Below are positions 8,966-18,868 of a stretch of 64,000 nt of DNA, piece by piece (position 1 is the stretch's first letter; each line of letters begins with the position of its first letter). Where the stretch lies: contig NZ_VMSG01000016.1 of NCBI RefSeq assembly GCF_007713465.1, forward strand, positions 85,128 to 149,127. Direction: 5' to 3'. The stretch comes from Pseudomonas sp. H3(2019). Its GTDB lineage: Bacteria > Pseudomonadota > Gammaproteobacteria > Pseudomonadales > Pseudomonadaceae. The notes beneath the pieces are model-generated. The model was not told the DNA's origin and made no database searches. It saw nothing but the letters and a program-made list of their open reading frames with translations. The translations under genes and the position numbers were made by a program.

Positions 8966-9169
8966 TTACCAGGGCGCGCTGGACACCAGCTGGCCGCTGA
9001 AGAATCCCCAGGCAATCAAGCCGACGGTGAGGGCAGCCAGGCCGACCCGAACACTCAGGGCGGTGACCAGGCGTTTTGAGCTGCTGTCGTCCTTGACCAG
9101 AAAAAACAGGCCGCTGAACAGGCTGACAACCGTGGCAATCAGCATCAGGACGATGACTGCTTTGAGCAT
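8966..9169 (-). CDS. Twin transmembrane protein, DUF2909 family
   Basis: A 67-residue protein made of two membrane helices (about 4-25 and 40-60) joined by a charged loop KDDSSSKR. I took the ATG at 9169, which begins MLKAVIVLML; the frame is open further upstream but that extension overlaps the SURF1 gene. It lies on the opposite strand inside the oxidase cluster, as in PAO1 (PA0109). Its role is unknown; context suggests a link with oxidase assembly. Confidence 0.8.
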   Translation of the reverse strand: MLKAVIVLMLIATVVSLFSGLFFLVKDDSSSKRLVTALSVRVGLAALTVGLIAWGFFSGQLVSSAPW

Positions 9170-9238
9170 GGTGAGACTCCGGGGGAATGCGATGTACTTG
9201 AGTATAGCTACCCTGTTTATCAACTTTTCGGCGGCGCC

Positions 9239-9979
9239 ATGAAGCGCTTTCGGCCAGGTATCGCACCGACCCTGGTGGTGCTCGCGCTGCTGCCGTTGCT
9301 GGTCTTTCTGGGGTTTTGGCAATTGAGCCGGGGCGAGCAGAAACGCGTGTTGCTGGAGAGCTACGCCGAACGCCGCGTGGCTGAGCCGATGGCCAGCGAA
9401 CAACTGTCGAGCACACAAGACCCGGCATTCCGACGCGTTCGCCTGCATGGCCAGTTCGATGCGGCCCACAGTTACCTGCTGGACAACCGCACCCGCAATG
9501 GCCGGCCAGGGGTTGAGCTGCTGCAACCCTTCCATGACCAGGCGAGCGGTCTCTGGTTATTGCTCAATCGCGGCTGGCTGCCGTGGCCGAACCGGCGCAC
9601 ACCGCCGGTGTTCACCACCCCCGAGCAATCGTTGAGTCTCGACGCCTGGGTGTATGTCCCCCCGGGCGCGACCTTTCAACTGCACGCCGATCCAGCGAAC
9701 GCCAACTGGCCACGGCTGGTGACGGCGATCGATCCGGCCAAGCTCTGGAGCGAGCTGGGCCGAACCGGGTTTGCTTACGAATTACGTGAAGAAGCCGGTC
9801 CGGCGTCCTACGAGGCCGATTGGCCGGTCGTGGCCATGGGGCCGGAAAAACACCTCGGTTATGCCGTGCAGTGGTTCGCCATGGCGCTCGCGCTGTTCGG
9901 TCTTTATCTCTATCTCGGATGGCACAACGCAAAGGAGAAACAGCATGGGAGCGGCCATGAATCCACCCAACATGTCTGA
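9239..9979 (+). CDS. SURF1 family oxidase assembly protein
   Basis: Assembly factor of the inner membrane that helps insert heme a into subunit I. The 246 residues show the family layout: one N-terminal helix (about 11-28), a periplasmic beta-rich domain with LDNRTRNGRPG and LLNRGWLPWP, and a C-terminal helix near 205-225 preceded by HLGYAVQWFAMA. These motifs are characteristic of SURF1. Its 3' end overlaps the next gene by 35 bases. Confidence 0.92.
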   Translation: MKRFRPGIAPTLVVLALLPLLVFLGFWQLSRGEQKRVLLESYAERRVAEPMASEQLSSTQDPAFRRVRLHGQFDAAHSYLLDNRTRNGRPGVELLQPFHDQASGLWLLLNRGWLPWPNRRTPPVFTTPEQSLSLDAWVYVPPGATFQLHADPANANWPRLVTAIDPAKLWSELGRTGFAYELREEAGPASYEADWPVVAMGPEKHLGYAVQWFAMALALFGLYLYLGWHNAKEKQHGSGHESTQHV

Positions 9980-10535
9980 AGCGCAGACGCCACGCCGTCG
10001 TCGTGGGCGTTGGCAGCTGGTGCTGATCCTGCTGATGGTGATTGGTCCGATGATCCTCGCCACCGGCATGTACAAGTTGCAGTTCTGGGTGCCGGACGGT
10101 CGCAGCTATCACGGTGAACTGATCGGCAACGGTCAGAGTCGCGCCGAACTGGGGGTGCAGGCGGACGAAGACCGCTGGCAGATGCTGGTGACCGCACCGC
10201 AGGACTGCTCGGTCGATTGTCAGCAGTTGGTGTACCTGGCCCGGCAGATTCAGGTCGCTTTGGGTCGTGATGCCTCACGTGCCAGCCATGCATTGGCCGT
10301 GGCCCAACCCTTGAGCGCGGACTATGAGGACAAGCTCAAGCGCGAATACCCGCAGTTGCAGCGTTATCCACTGGACCTTTCGACCTACACTAAAAATGTT
10401 CAGGGCAAAGGCTCGGCGCAGCTCTGGATCATCGATCCGCACGGCAATCTGGTGCTGCGCTTCGACCCCACCGTCAAAGGCAAGGACCTGCTCAACGACC
10501 TGCGCCACCTGCTGAAACTGTCGAACATCGGATAA
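9945..10535 (+). CDS. Membrane-anchored hypothetical protein of the oxidase operon (PA0111-like)
   Basis: The ATG at 9945 is preceded by AAGGAG and overlaps the SURF1 end; the open frame extends upstream to 9771 but inside SURF1. The 196-residue product has a basic N-terminus (RRRRGR), one helix at about 23-42, and a periplasmic domain of roughly 150 residues. The layout resembles Sco/thioredoxin-like proteins (ILxxP start of helix, later LWIIDPHGNLVLRF), but there is no CxxxC copper site; the pair in DCSVDCQQ is a CxxxC spacing in a different place and could bind metal or form a disulfide. Function not known. Confidence 0.82.
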   Translation: MGAAMNPPNMSEAQTPRRRRGRWQLVLILLMVIGPMILATGMYKLQFWVPDGRSYHGELIGNGQSRAELGVQADEDRWQMLVTAPQDCSVDCQQLVYLARQIQVALGRDASRASHALAVAQPLSADYEDKLKREYPQLQRYPLDLSTYTKNVQGKGSAQLWIIDPHGNLVLRFDPTVKGKDLLNDLRHLLKLSNIG

Positions 10536-10545
10536 GGGCATCGTC

Positions 10546-11625
10546 ATGGCCAAACCTGGATTTCGCCTCGCGCTGTTTGCCACCTTGCTGGCACTGATTG
10601 TCGTCTTGCTGGGGGCCTATACCCGGCTGACCCACGCTGGCCTTGGTTGCCCGGACTGGCCAGGTTGCTACGGGTTTATCAGCGTGCCGAAGAGTGAAGC
10701 CCAACTGGCCCATGCCGAGCTGCATTTTCCAGACACGCCGGTGGTTGCCCACAAGGGCTGGAACGAGATGATTCACCGCTATTTCGCCGGCACCCTTGGC
10801 TTGCTGATTGTGTTGCTGGCGGCGCGTTCCTGGACTCATCGCCATCATCTGGACCAACCCCTGAAGCTGCCGTTGTTCTTGCTGGCGGTGGTGTTTGCCC
10901 AAGCGGCCTTTGGCATGTGGACGGTCACCCTCAAGCTCTGGCCGCAGGTGGTGACGGGACATTTGCTGGGTGGCTTTGCGACCTTGAGCCTGCTGTTTCT
11001 GCTGACCTTGCGCTTGTCCGGTGTATTGCCGGCGCTGATCGTGCCGCGACGTTTGCAGTACTGGGCGACGGCCGGGTTGTTGTTGGTGATCGGGCAGATC
11101 GCTCTCGGCGGCTGGGTCAGTGCCAACTACGCGGCGGTGGCCTGTATCGACTTCCCCACTTGTCACGGGCAATGGTTGCCACCGGCTGATTTCGCCAACG
11201 GCTTTCACCTGACCCAACACATCGGCCCCAATTACCTCGGCGGGCAGCTCGACAGCGATGCGCGCACGGCGATCCACCTGACTCACCGCATTGGCGCGTT
11301 GCTGGTCACGCTGGTGCTGCTGGGGCTGGCCTGGCAGCTCAAAGTCGTTGGTATGACCCGACTCGCCGGGTTGGTGCTGGGGGCATTGGCGGTGCAGATC
11401 ACCCTGGGCATCAGCAATGTGCTGTTTCACCTGCCGTTGCCGGTGGCCGTTGCCCATAACGCGGGCGGCGCGGCGCTGTTGCTGACGATGGTGCTGGTCA
11501 ACTATCACGCACGAACCAGCCTGGTTCGAGTCAGGCAGCAGACGCCCGGGCGCTGGCGCTTCAGCCCGCGTAAACACACGGCCGGGCCGATAACAATAAA
11601 AGGAGAAATGCCATGGCGACTCTGA
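10546..11625 (+). CDS. ctaA: Heme A synthase, COX15/CtaA family
   Basis: Inner-membrane enzyme that oxidises the methyl group of heme O to form heme A for the aa3 oxidase. The 359 residues contain eight predicted helices in two similar halves. Conserved segments include GAYTRLTHAGLGCPDWPGCYG near the N-terminus (with the paired cysteines), EMIHRYFAGTLG, GHLLGGF, and LTHRIGALLV in the second half; these histidines ligand the hemes. Start at 10546. The last 13 bases overlap ctaB, whose ribosome site lies inside this gene. Confidence 0.94.
   Translation: MAKPGFRLALFATLLALIVVLLGAYTRLTHAGLGCPDWPGCYGFISVPKSEAQLAHAELHFPDTPVVAHKGWNEMIHRYFAGTLGLLIVLLAARSWTHRHHLDQPLKLPLFLLAVVFAQAAFGMWTVTLKLWPQVVTGHLLGGFATLSLLFLLTLRLSGVLPALIVPRRLQYWATAGLLLVIGQIALGGWVSANYAAVACIDFPTCHGQWLPPADFANGFHLTQHIGPNYLGGQLDSDARTAIHLTHRIGALLVTLVLLGLAWQLKVVGMTRLAGLVLGALAVQITLGISNVLFHLPLPVAVAHNAGGAALLLTMVLVNYHARTSLVRVRQQTPGRWRFSPRKHTAGPITIKGEMPWRL
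11592..11599 (+). promoter_or_regulatory. Hfq/Crc-type motif AACAATAA before ctaB
   Basis: The octamer precedes AGGAG and the ctaB ATG and lies within the end of ctaA. It is identical to the motif at coxC. Confidence 0.3.
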
Positions 11626-12512
11626 TCGGCGAACGACGGCGCCAAGCGATCTGGCGTGACTATCTGGAGCTGACCAAACCGAAAGTCGTGGTGTTGATGC
11701 TGATCACTTCGCTGGTCGGTATGTTCCTCGCCACGCGTGCCGGGGTGCCGTGGACGGTGCTGGTGTTCGGCAATCTGGGGATTGGTCTGTGCGCGGGTGG
11801 CGCGGCGGCGGTCAACCATGTGGTGGACCGGCGGATTGACGCGGTGATGGCGCGCACGCACAAGCGGCCACTGGCCGAAGGCCGGGTTTCACCGACCGCC
11901 GCATTGACCTTCGCGCTGTTGCTGGCGGTGGCCGGGCAAACCTTGTTACTGGCCTTTACCAACCCGCTGACGGCGTGGCTGACCCTCGCCTCGCTGCTGG
12001 GCTATGCGGTGGTCTACACCGGGTTTCTCAAGCGGGCGACGCCGCAGAACATCGTTATCGGCGGACTGGCCGGCGCTGCACCGCCACTGTTGGGTTGGGT
12101 CGCCGCCACCGGGCATGTCAGCGCCGAACCGCTGCTGCTGGTGCTGATTATCTTTGCCTGGACCCCGCCACACTTCTGGGCGCTGGCGATTCACCGCAAG
12201 GAGGAGTACGCCAAGGCCGATATTCCCATGCTGCCGGTGACCCATGGTGAGCATTACACCAAGATCCACATCCTGCTTTACACCTTTGCCCTGCTGGCCG
12301 TGAGCTTGATGCCCTATGTCATTCACATGAGCGGCTTGCTGTACCTGGTTTGCGCTCTGGGACTGGGCGCGAGGTTTCTGCAATGGGCCGTGGTGCTGTA
12401 CCGTGGCACTCAGCCGCACGCGGCGATCAACACCTTCAAGTACTCTATTTACTACTTGTTCCTGCTGTTTATCGCCCTGCTCGTAGACCACTACTTATTG
12501 TTGAACCTATGA
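11613..12512 (+). CDS. ctaB: Protoheme IX farnesyltransferase (heme O synthase)
   Basis: UbiA-family prenyltransferase that adds a farnesyl chain to heme B to give heme O, the substrate of the CtaA enzyme encoded just upstream. The 299 residues hold about nine helices. The first Asp-rich prenyl diphosphate site is in NHVVDRRIDAVMARTHKR, and the second lies in IHRKEEYAKADIPMLP. The ATG at 11613 has AGGAG upstream. Many pseudomonads carry a second copy (cyoE) with the bo3 oxidase; this is the aa3-linked one. Confidence 0.95.
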   Translation: MATLIGERRRQAIWRDYLELTKPKVVVLMLITSLVGMFLATRAGVPWTVLVFGNLGIGLCAGGAAAVNHVVDRRIDAVMARTHKRPLAEGRVSPTAALTFALLLAVAGQTLLLAFTNPLTAWLTLASLLGYAVVYTGFLKRATPQNIVIGGLAGAAPPLLGWVAATGHVSAEPLLLVLIIFAWTPPHFWALAIHRKEEYAKADIPMLPVTHGEHYTKIHILLYTFALLAVSLMPYVIHMSGLLYLVCALGLGARFLQWAVVLYRGTQPHAAINTFKYSIYYLFLLFIALLVDHYLLLNL

Positions 12513-13144
12513 CCCGAACCCAGAAAACCGTCTTCATTCTTGTTGCCCTGATCGCGCTGGTCCTGGGGCTTACCGTCAACAAAGTACTGTCCGGCAAAGG
12601 CCAGGGCGATACGACTGCACTGATCGACGCCGGGATTATCCTGTTGCCGCAAAGCCGCAACTTGCCGGACGTGCAGATGACCAATCAGGACGGCCAACCG
12701 GTCACGGTCAATGCATTGAAAGGTAAGTGGAGCCTGCTGTTCTTTGGTTACACCTTCTGCCCGGACATCTGCCCGACCACCCTGGCACAACTACGGCAGA
12801 TCAAGAGCGAGCTGCCAGCGGACGCGGTCGACAAGTTGCAGATCATTCTGGTCAGCGTCGACCCGAACCGCGACACCCCCAAGCAGCTCAAGCAGTACCT
12901 GGGTTACTTCGATCCGCAGTTTGTCGGCCTGACACCGGCTTCGGTCGAAGACCTGCAGAAAGTCGCCAATGCGGTGAGCATTCCGTTCATCCCGGCGGAC
13001 ACCAGCAAACCCAACTACACCGTCGACCACAGCGGCAACCTGGCGGTGATCGGGCCTGACGGCACCCAGCGCGGGTTCATTCGTGCACCGTTGAACAACA
13101 CGAAACTGGTGGCCCAGTTGCCGGTGATGCTCAAGCGTCAATAA
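12509..13144 (+). CDS. SCO1/SenC family copper chaperone
   Basis: Thioredoxin-fold copper protein that helps assemble the CuA centre of coxB. The ATG at 12509 overlaps the ctaB stop (ATGA), which is why I reject the longer open frame from 12350. The 211 residues begin with one membrane anchor (about 8-26), then C84-P-D-I-C88 in YTFCPDICPTTL, and a distal His in NYTVDHSGN; these are the Sco copper ligands. Last gene of the oxidase operon, followed by repeats and a terminator. Confidence 0.93.
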   Translation: MTRTQKTVFILVALIALVLGLTVNKVLSGKGQGDTTALIDAGIILLPQSRNLPDVQMTNQDGQPVTVNALKGKWSLLFFGYTFCPDICPTTLAQLRQIKSELPADAVDKLQIILVSVDPNRDTPKQLKQYLGYFDPQFVGLTPASVEDLQKVANAVSIPFIPADTSKPNYTVDHSGNLAVIGPDGTQRGFIRAPLNNTKLVAQLPVMLKRQ

Positions 13145-13160
13145 CACCGCAAATCCCAAT

Positions 13161-13249
13161 GTGGGAGCGAGCCTGCTCGCGATAGCGGACTGACATTCAA
13201 GATCGATGTTGGCAGTGATGGCCCCATCGCGAGCAGGCTCGCTCCCACA
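13161..13249. repeat. REP pair (family A) after the oxidase operon
   Basis: Two inverted copies of GTGGGAGCGAGCCTGCTCGC, separated by a spacer of about 40 bases, form the typical paired REP of fluorescent pseudomonads. Placed between converging genes. Confidence 0.85.
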
Positions 13250-13268
13250 GGGGTGGTGTTTCAGGCAT

Positions 13269-13302
13269 AAAAAATGGGGCGCAATGAATGCGCCCCATTT
13301 TT
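13269..13302. terminator. Bidirectional intrinsic terminator
   Basis: ATGGGGCGCA and TGCGCCCCAT form a stable hairpin flanked by an A run on the left and a T run on the right, so it can stop transcripts from both sides: the oxidase operon and metQ. Confidence 0.85.
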
Positions 13303-13317
13303 CGTTACATCAGCAGA

Positions 13318-14091
13318 TCAGAACGCCGGCAACACCGCGCCTTTGTACTTCTCCAGAATGAACGCCCTCACTTCCGGGCTGTGCAGGGCAGCAATCAGTT
13401 TCTTCATCGCGTCGCTGTCCTTGTCGTCCGGGCGGGCGACCAGGATGTTCACGTAAGGCGAGTCCTTGCCTTCGATTACCAGCGCGTCCTTGGACGGATC
13501 GAGCTTGGCTTCCAGCGCGTAGTTGGTGTTGATCAGCGCCAGGTCGACCTGGGTCAGCACACGCGGGATGGTCGCGGCTTCCAGTTCACGGAACTTCAGG
13601 TCTTTGGTGTTCTCGGTGATGTCCTTGACGGTCGACAGGATGTTTTTCGAATCCTTCAACTTGATCAGGCCAGCCTTCTCCAGCAGCAACAGCGCACGGC
13701 CGCCGTTGGTGGCATCGTTCGGGATCACCACGTTGGCGCCGCCTGGCAGTTCAGCGAGGGTCTTGTACTTGCTGGAGTACGCGCCCAGCGGCTCCAGGTG
13801 CACGCCGGCAACGCTCACCAGGTGTGTGCCCTTGGCTTTGTTGAACTCATCGAGGTATGGCTGGTGCTGGAAGAAGTTGGCGTCCAGGCGTTTCTCGGCA
13901 ACCTGTACGTTCGGCTGCACGTAGTCGGTGAACACCTTGACCTTGAGGTCGACGCCTTCTTTGGCCAGTGCCGGTTTCACGAACTCGAGGATTTCCGCGT
14001 GCGGAACCGGGCTGGCAGCGACGGTCAGGGTTTCAGCGGCCTGAGTGGAGAACGCTGCAACGGCAGCGAGCGCGACGAGTAGTTTTTTCAT
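13318..14091 (-). CDS. metQ: Methionine ABC transporter substrate-binding protein
   Basis: Periplasmic methionine-binding component of the NlpA/MetQ family, 257 residues. The signal peptide (MKKLLVALAAVAAFSTQA) ends in a type I site and lacks a lipobox cysteine, so this copy should be soluble and not a lipoprotein as in E. coli. The family segments VAASPVPHAEIL and PNDATNGGRALLLLEKAGLI are present. AAGGAG precedes the ATG. Third gene of metNIQ. Confidence 0.92.
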   Translation of the reverse strand: MKKLLVALAAVAAFSTQAAETLTVAASPVPHAEILEFVKPALAKEGVDLKVKVFTDYVQPNVQVAEKRLDANFFQHQPYLDEFNKAKGTHLVSVAGVHLEPLGAYSSKYKTLAELPGGANVVIPNDATNGGRALLLLEKAGLIKLKDSKNILSTVKDITENTKDLKFRELEAATIPRVLTQVDLALINTNYALEAKLDPSKDALVIEGKDSPYVNILVARPDDKDSDAMKKLIAALHSPEVRAFILEKYKGAVLPAF

Positions 14092-14152
14092 TCAGCAAAC
14101 TCCTTGTGAGGCGCCCTTTCGGGCGTCTGCCAGCCGTGGCCGGCGATTGCAT

Positions 14153-14827
14153 TTATTTTCGGGAAAAGTGCACCACCAGCTTATCGCCGACGGTTTGCAG
14201 AACCTGGACCAACACCAGCAGCAACACTACGGTCACCACCATCACGTCAGTCTGAAAACGTTGGTAACCGAAGCGGATCGCCAAGTCACCCAAACCACCA
14301 GCGCCGACCACACCAGCCATGGCGGTGTAGGACACCAGCGTAATCGCAGTCACCGTGATCGCTGCGAAAATGCCTGGGCGGGCTTCCGGCAGCAAGGCAT
14401 TGGTGATGATCTGGCGAGTGGTCGCGCCCATGGCCTGGGTCGCTTCGATGATGCCGCGATCGACTTCACGCAGGGCAGTTTCCACCAGGCGGGCGAAGAA
14501 CGGCGTAGCGCCGACTACCAGCGGCGGAATCGCCCCGCCGACACCCAGCGAGGTGCCGGTAATCAATACGGTGAACGGAATCATCACGATCAGCAGAATG
14601 ATGAACGGCAGCGAACGCAGGATATTCACGATCAGCGACAGCAGCGCGTAAACGCCTTTGGCTTCGAGCAACTGGCGCGGGCTGCAGAGGAACAGCAACA
14701 CGCCCAGCGGCAGGCCGAGCAGTACGGTGAACAACAGCGAACCACCGAGCATCAGAAAGGTGTCGCCAGTAGCCAGCCAGATTTCGAACCAGTCGATATT
14801 GGCGAAGAAACTCATCAGGGCTTCCAT
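14153..14827 (-). CDS. metI: Methionine ABC transporter permease
   Basis: Inner-membrane permease of 224 residues with five helices. The EAA-type loop that contacts the ATPase is visible around ATQAMGATTRQIITNALLPEA. Its ATG shares one base with the metN stop, so translation is coupled. The 61-base gap to metQ holds only the metQ ribosome site. Confidence 0.93.
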   Translation of the reverse strand: MEALMSFFANIDWFEIWLATGDTFLMLGGSLLFTVLLGLPLGVLLFLCSPRQLLEAKGVYALLSLIVNILRSLPFIILLIVMIPFTVLITGTSLGVGGAIPPLVVGATPFFARLVETALREVDRGIIEATQAMGATTRQIITNALLPEARPGIFAAITVTAITLVSYTAMAGVVGAGGLGDLAIRFGYQRFQTDVMVVTVVLLLVLVQVLQTVGDKLVVHFSRK

Positions 14828-15834
14828 TAACGCAGCACCTCCATGTGGACGTCAGCTGCGGTGAAGCGGGCAAACGCCGCGTCCATGTCGCCGCCGGTGA
14901 CCGCCAGGGTCAATTGTCCGTAGGGGACGTCTTTGATGCGGTCGATACGACCGGCGAGGATGCTGTAGTCCACACCCGTTTCGCGGGCGACGGTGCCCAG
15001 CAACGGCGCGTAGGTCGCGTCGCCCTGGAAGGTCAGGCGCACGATACGGCCCGGCACGTGAGCGAAGTCGTCGCGCTGTTCGCTTTCGTCGATTTGCTCG
15101 TCCTCCTGCACGAAACGCTTGGTGGTCGGGTGCTTCGGGTGCAGGAACACGTCGGCCACCGGACCTTGCTCGACAATCACGCCAGCGTCCATCACGGCGA
15201 CCTGGTCGCAGACCCGGCGAATCACGTCCATTTCATGGGTGATCAGCACAATGGTCAGGTTCAGCTCACGGTTGATCTCGGCCAACAGTTGCAGGACCGA
15301 CGCGGTGGTTTGCGGATCGAGGGCGCTGGTGGCTTCGTCACACAGCAGGATTTTCGGCTTGGTCGCCAGGGCGCGGGCAATGCCGACGCGCTGCTTCTGG
15401 CCGCCGGACAGCTGCGCTGGGTATTTCTTTGCGTGGTCGGACAGGCCGACGCGAGCGAGCAACTCCGCCACTCGTAGGTCGATCTCGCTGCGCGACAGTT
15501 CACCGGCCAGGGTCAGCGGCAACGCGACGTTGTCGGCAACGGTCTTGGAGGCCAGCAGGTTGAAGTGCTGGAAGATCATCCCGACTTGCTGGCGGAAGCG
15601 GCGTAGCGCATTGGCGTCCAGTGCGGTGACTTCTTCGCCATCGACGATGATCTTGCCGCCGCTGGAGTCTTCCAGGCGGTTGATCAGGCGCAACAGGGTA
15701 CTTTTTCCCGCACCGGAATGACCGATCAGGCCGTATACCTGACCGTTCTCAATCGACAGATTGGTAGGGTGCAGCGCGGGAATATCCTTACCGGCAACGC
15801 GGTAAGTTTTATGGACGTTTTGAAACTCGATCAC
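14827..15834 (-). CDS. metN: Methionine ABC transporter ATP-binding protein
   Basis: ATPase of the methionine importer, 335 residues. Walker A is GHSGAGKST (38-46), the signature is LSGGQKQR, and Walker B is ILLCDEATSALD. The C-terminal 90 residues form the NIL regulatory domain that binds methionine and inhibits uptake when the internal pool is high. First gene of the operon; the 200 bases upstream show no riboswitch that I recognise. Confidence 0.94.
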   Translation of the reverse strand: MIEFQNVHKTYRVAGKDIPALHPTNLSIENGQVYGLIGHSGAGKSTLLRLINRLEDSSGGKIIVDGEEVTALDANALRRFRQQVGMIFQHFNLLASKTVADNVALPLTLAGELSRSEIDLRVAELLARVGLSDHAKKYPAQLSGGQKQRVGIARALATKPKILLCDEATSALDPQTTASVLQLLAEINRELNLTIVLITHEMDVIRRVCDQVAVMDAGVIVEQGPVADVFLHPKHPTTKRFVQEDEQIDESEQRDDFAHVPGRIVRLTFQGDATYAPLLGTVARETGVDYSILAGRIDRIKDVPYGQLTLAVTGGDMDAAFARFTAADVHMEVLR

Positions 15835-15972
15835 GTAGCGAACCTTGTGGGGCGCGTTAGAAAAGGATCAGCGGTTAGCCGGGCGGGCATTTTAGCCTGT
15901 CCGTATAGAGGCTCTTAGCATTTATTTCGCATTCATCCAGTCATTTGGAAATAACGCGATAACCGGAAATGC

Positions 15973-16037
15973 AAAAGATCGCAGCCTGCGGCAGCTCCTA
16001 CGGACCGATGTAGGCACTGCCGGAGGCTGCGATCTTC
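15973..16037. repeat. REP-type palindrome (family B)
   Basis: GATCGCAGCCTGCGGCAG on the left pairs with CTGCCGGAGGCTGCGATC on the right around a loop that includes CTCCTAC and GTAGG. The same unit recurs at 51044. It sits downstream of the lipoprotein gene and may end its transcript. Confidence 0.8.
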
Positions 16038-16042
16038 TTCTT

Positions 16043-16756
16043 TTAAGGCTTATGCGGCGTCAGAACCATCTGTGCCGGGACATTGCGCAGAATCTGCCGC
16101 TCGATCTTCAGGTCGAAGTCGGCATCCAGCTTCTTCACCCGTTTGGTCAGCAGCGTGGCCAACCACGGGTAATCTTCGGTGCGCGGCGCCTGAATGCTGA
16201 CGTCGCACTGGTAACTCACCACATCGCTGGCAATCGCATCGAGTTGCCGACGCAATTGCTTGCTATCGGCGATGTTCAGCGCAACGGTGGTGCTCTCGGC
16301 CGTTGGGTCGATGACCTTGGCGACACGCTTGGCTTCGGCGGCCTTGAGGGCGGCCTCTGCCTGGTCCAGTTCGGCTTTGCGCGCATGGCTGATGGCATTG
16401 TTGACGCCACCGGTCAGCGCCGGGGCTTTGGGCATCAACGCACGAGCCCGGCTCAGGGCCGTGGCGGCGGCATTCACGTCACCTTTTTGCAGAACGTTCT
16501 GGCTGCGTTGCAAATAGGCTTCGGCGAGTTGCCGTTGATATTGCACCAGCGACGGGTCGTTGGGTGATTCAGCCTGCAAGGCGGCCAATTGATCTTCGGC
16601 GGTGGCCAGTTCACTGCTGGCCAGGCTTTGCTGCAGTTGCGCGATCGCCGTGGCCCGTGCGTCAGGAACTTCAGGGGCTGGCGGCGTGCTTTGGCAGGCG
16701 CCAAGTAGCAGCGAAAATGCAACAAGGAGCAGATAACGGGAGGCGAACGGCTTCAT
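16043..16756 (-). CDS. Outer-envelope lipoprotein of unknown function (PA5502-like)
   Basis: A lipoprotein of 237 residues: signal peptide and lipobox LLLGAC|Q at residues 15-21. The body is helical, with repeated Ala/Gln/Leu-rich stretches from about 35 to 150 that resemble TPR-like or coiled-coil segments, and a globular C-terminal part with one more cysteine. I chose the ATG at 16756, which begins the signal peptide; the frame runs open to 16819. It lies between metN and znuB in PAO1 too, so the neighbourhood is conserved, but no link with zinc or methionine is shown. Confidence 0.8.
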   Translation of the reverse strand: MKPFASRYLLLVAFSLLLGACQSTPPAPEVPDARATAIAQLQQSLASSELATAEDQLAALQAESPNDPSLVQYQRQLAEAYLQRSQNVLQKGDVNAAATALSRARALMPKAPALTGGVNNAISHARKAELDQAEAALKAAEAKRVAKVIDPTAESTTVALNIADSKQLRRQLDAIASDVVSYQCDVSIQAPRTEDYPWLATLLTKRVKKLDADFDLKIERQILRNVPAQMVLTPHKP

Positions 16757-16793
16757 TCCTGCGACTCTCTGATTGCGCAAAAAACGAGCAAGT

Positions 16794-17574
16794 CTACACC
16801 CCTCGACGGGGCAGGACAAAACTCAGCAGAAACAGCGCGGCGGCAGCCACCACAATCGACGGGCCGGCCGGCGTGTCCTTGAACCACGACAGCGCCAGGC
16901 CACCGCAGACCGCGAGTATACCGAGCAAACTCGCGCCCAAGGCCATCTGCTCTGGAGAACGTGCGTGACGTTGTGCCGCAGCCGCCGGGATGATCAGCAA
17001 GGAAGTAATCAGCAGTACGCCGACGATTTTCATCGCTACCGCAATCACCACCGCAATCAACAGCATCAAGATCAGGCGCAACGCCGCCACGGGCAGGCCT
17101 TCGACGGTGGCCAGTTCTTCATGCACGGTAATCGCCAGCAATGGCCGCCATAGCGCCACCAACAGCAGCATCACCGCCGCGCTGCCGCCGAGGATCCATG
17201 CCAGATCGGTCGGGCTGATTGCCAGCAGGTCGCCGAACAGATAGGCCATCAGGTCGATCCGCACTTCATGCATGAAGCTTAGTACCACCAGGCCCAGAGA
17301 GAGCGTGCTCGGCGCAAGAATCCCCAACAAGGTGTCGGAGGCCAGGGGCTGGCGCTGTTGCAAGGTCACCAGCAGTACGGCCAGCAACAGGCAGCCGACA
17401 GTCACCGCGATGGTCGGGCTGACATCCAGCAGAAAACCCAGCGCCACGCCGAGTAGCGCTGCATGGGACAGGGTGTCGCCGAAATAGGCCATGCGCCGCC
17501 AGACCACGAACGATCCCAGCGGACCTGCGACGGCGGCCAGGGCCAGGCCTGCGAGCAGGGCGTACAACAGAAAA

Positions 17575-17582
<8 letters not shown>
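16794..17582 (-). CDS. znuB: Zinc ABC transporter permease
   Basis: Inner-membrane permease of the high-affinity zinc importer, 262 residues, about eight helices, ABC-3 family. Typical segments are RRMAYFGDTLSHAALLG and the later GVLLITSLLIIPAAAAQ. The ATG at 17582 overlaps the end of znuC by eight bases; the open frame upstream of it is inside znuC. Confidence 0.93.
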
Positions 17583-18359
<777 letters not shown>

Positions 18360-18360
<1 letters not shown>

Positions 18361-18842
18361 CAAGCCCCCTGGCAACCCGAGCAAAGACCGACCACTTCGA
18401 CAGTCTGGCCCTCGACCACAAACCCGACTTCGCCGGCGCTGTGGATGATGGTGTCGCTGATGGATTTTTGCTCGAGTTCGATGGCCGCATGGCATTCACG
18501 GCAAATCAGGAACTGGCCCTGGTGGGCGTGCCCCGGATGATTGCAGCCAACGAAGGCGTTGAGCGAGGAAATGCGGTGGACCAGGCCGTTATCCAGCAGG
18601 AAATCCAGCGCGCGATACACCGTCGGCGGCGCGGCGCGGCGGCCATCCTGCTCGCTGAGTACCGCCAGAATGTCGTAGGCGCCCAACGGCTTGTGGCTTT
18701 GCCAGACCAGTTCCAGCACCCGCCGACGCAACGCGGTCAGGCGCAAGCCTAGACGTGCGCAAATGACATCGGCCTCGGACAATGCGCTGTGCACGCAGTG
18801 AGAGTGGTCGTGGGGACGGCTGGCTAGCGGTGTTTTAGGCAT
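18360..18842 (-). CDS. zur: Zinc uptake regulator Zur (Fur family)
   Basis: Zinc-responsive repressor of 160 residues (np20 in PAO1). The winged helix occupies about 25-95. Structural zinc cysteines are visible as CRECH and CSGC, and His-rich HPGHAHQ supplies sensory ligands. It is the first gene of zur-znuCB and divergent from znuA, with 66 bases between them. The candidate Zur box there would let zinc-loaded Zur shut down both sides. The ribosome site for the ATG at 18842 is weak. Confidence 0.92.
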
Positions 18843-18868
18843 GAGCGGCGACGCGTTTTGTGAGAGAC

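Noticed and set aside
9771..9944. Upstream extension of the gene after SURF1
   Set aside because: It lies wholly inside SURF1, and a strong AAGGAG stands before the ATG at 9945.
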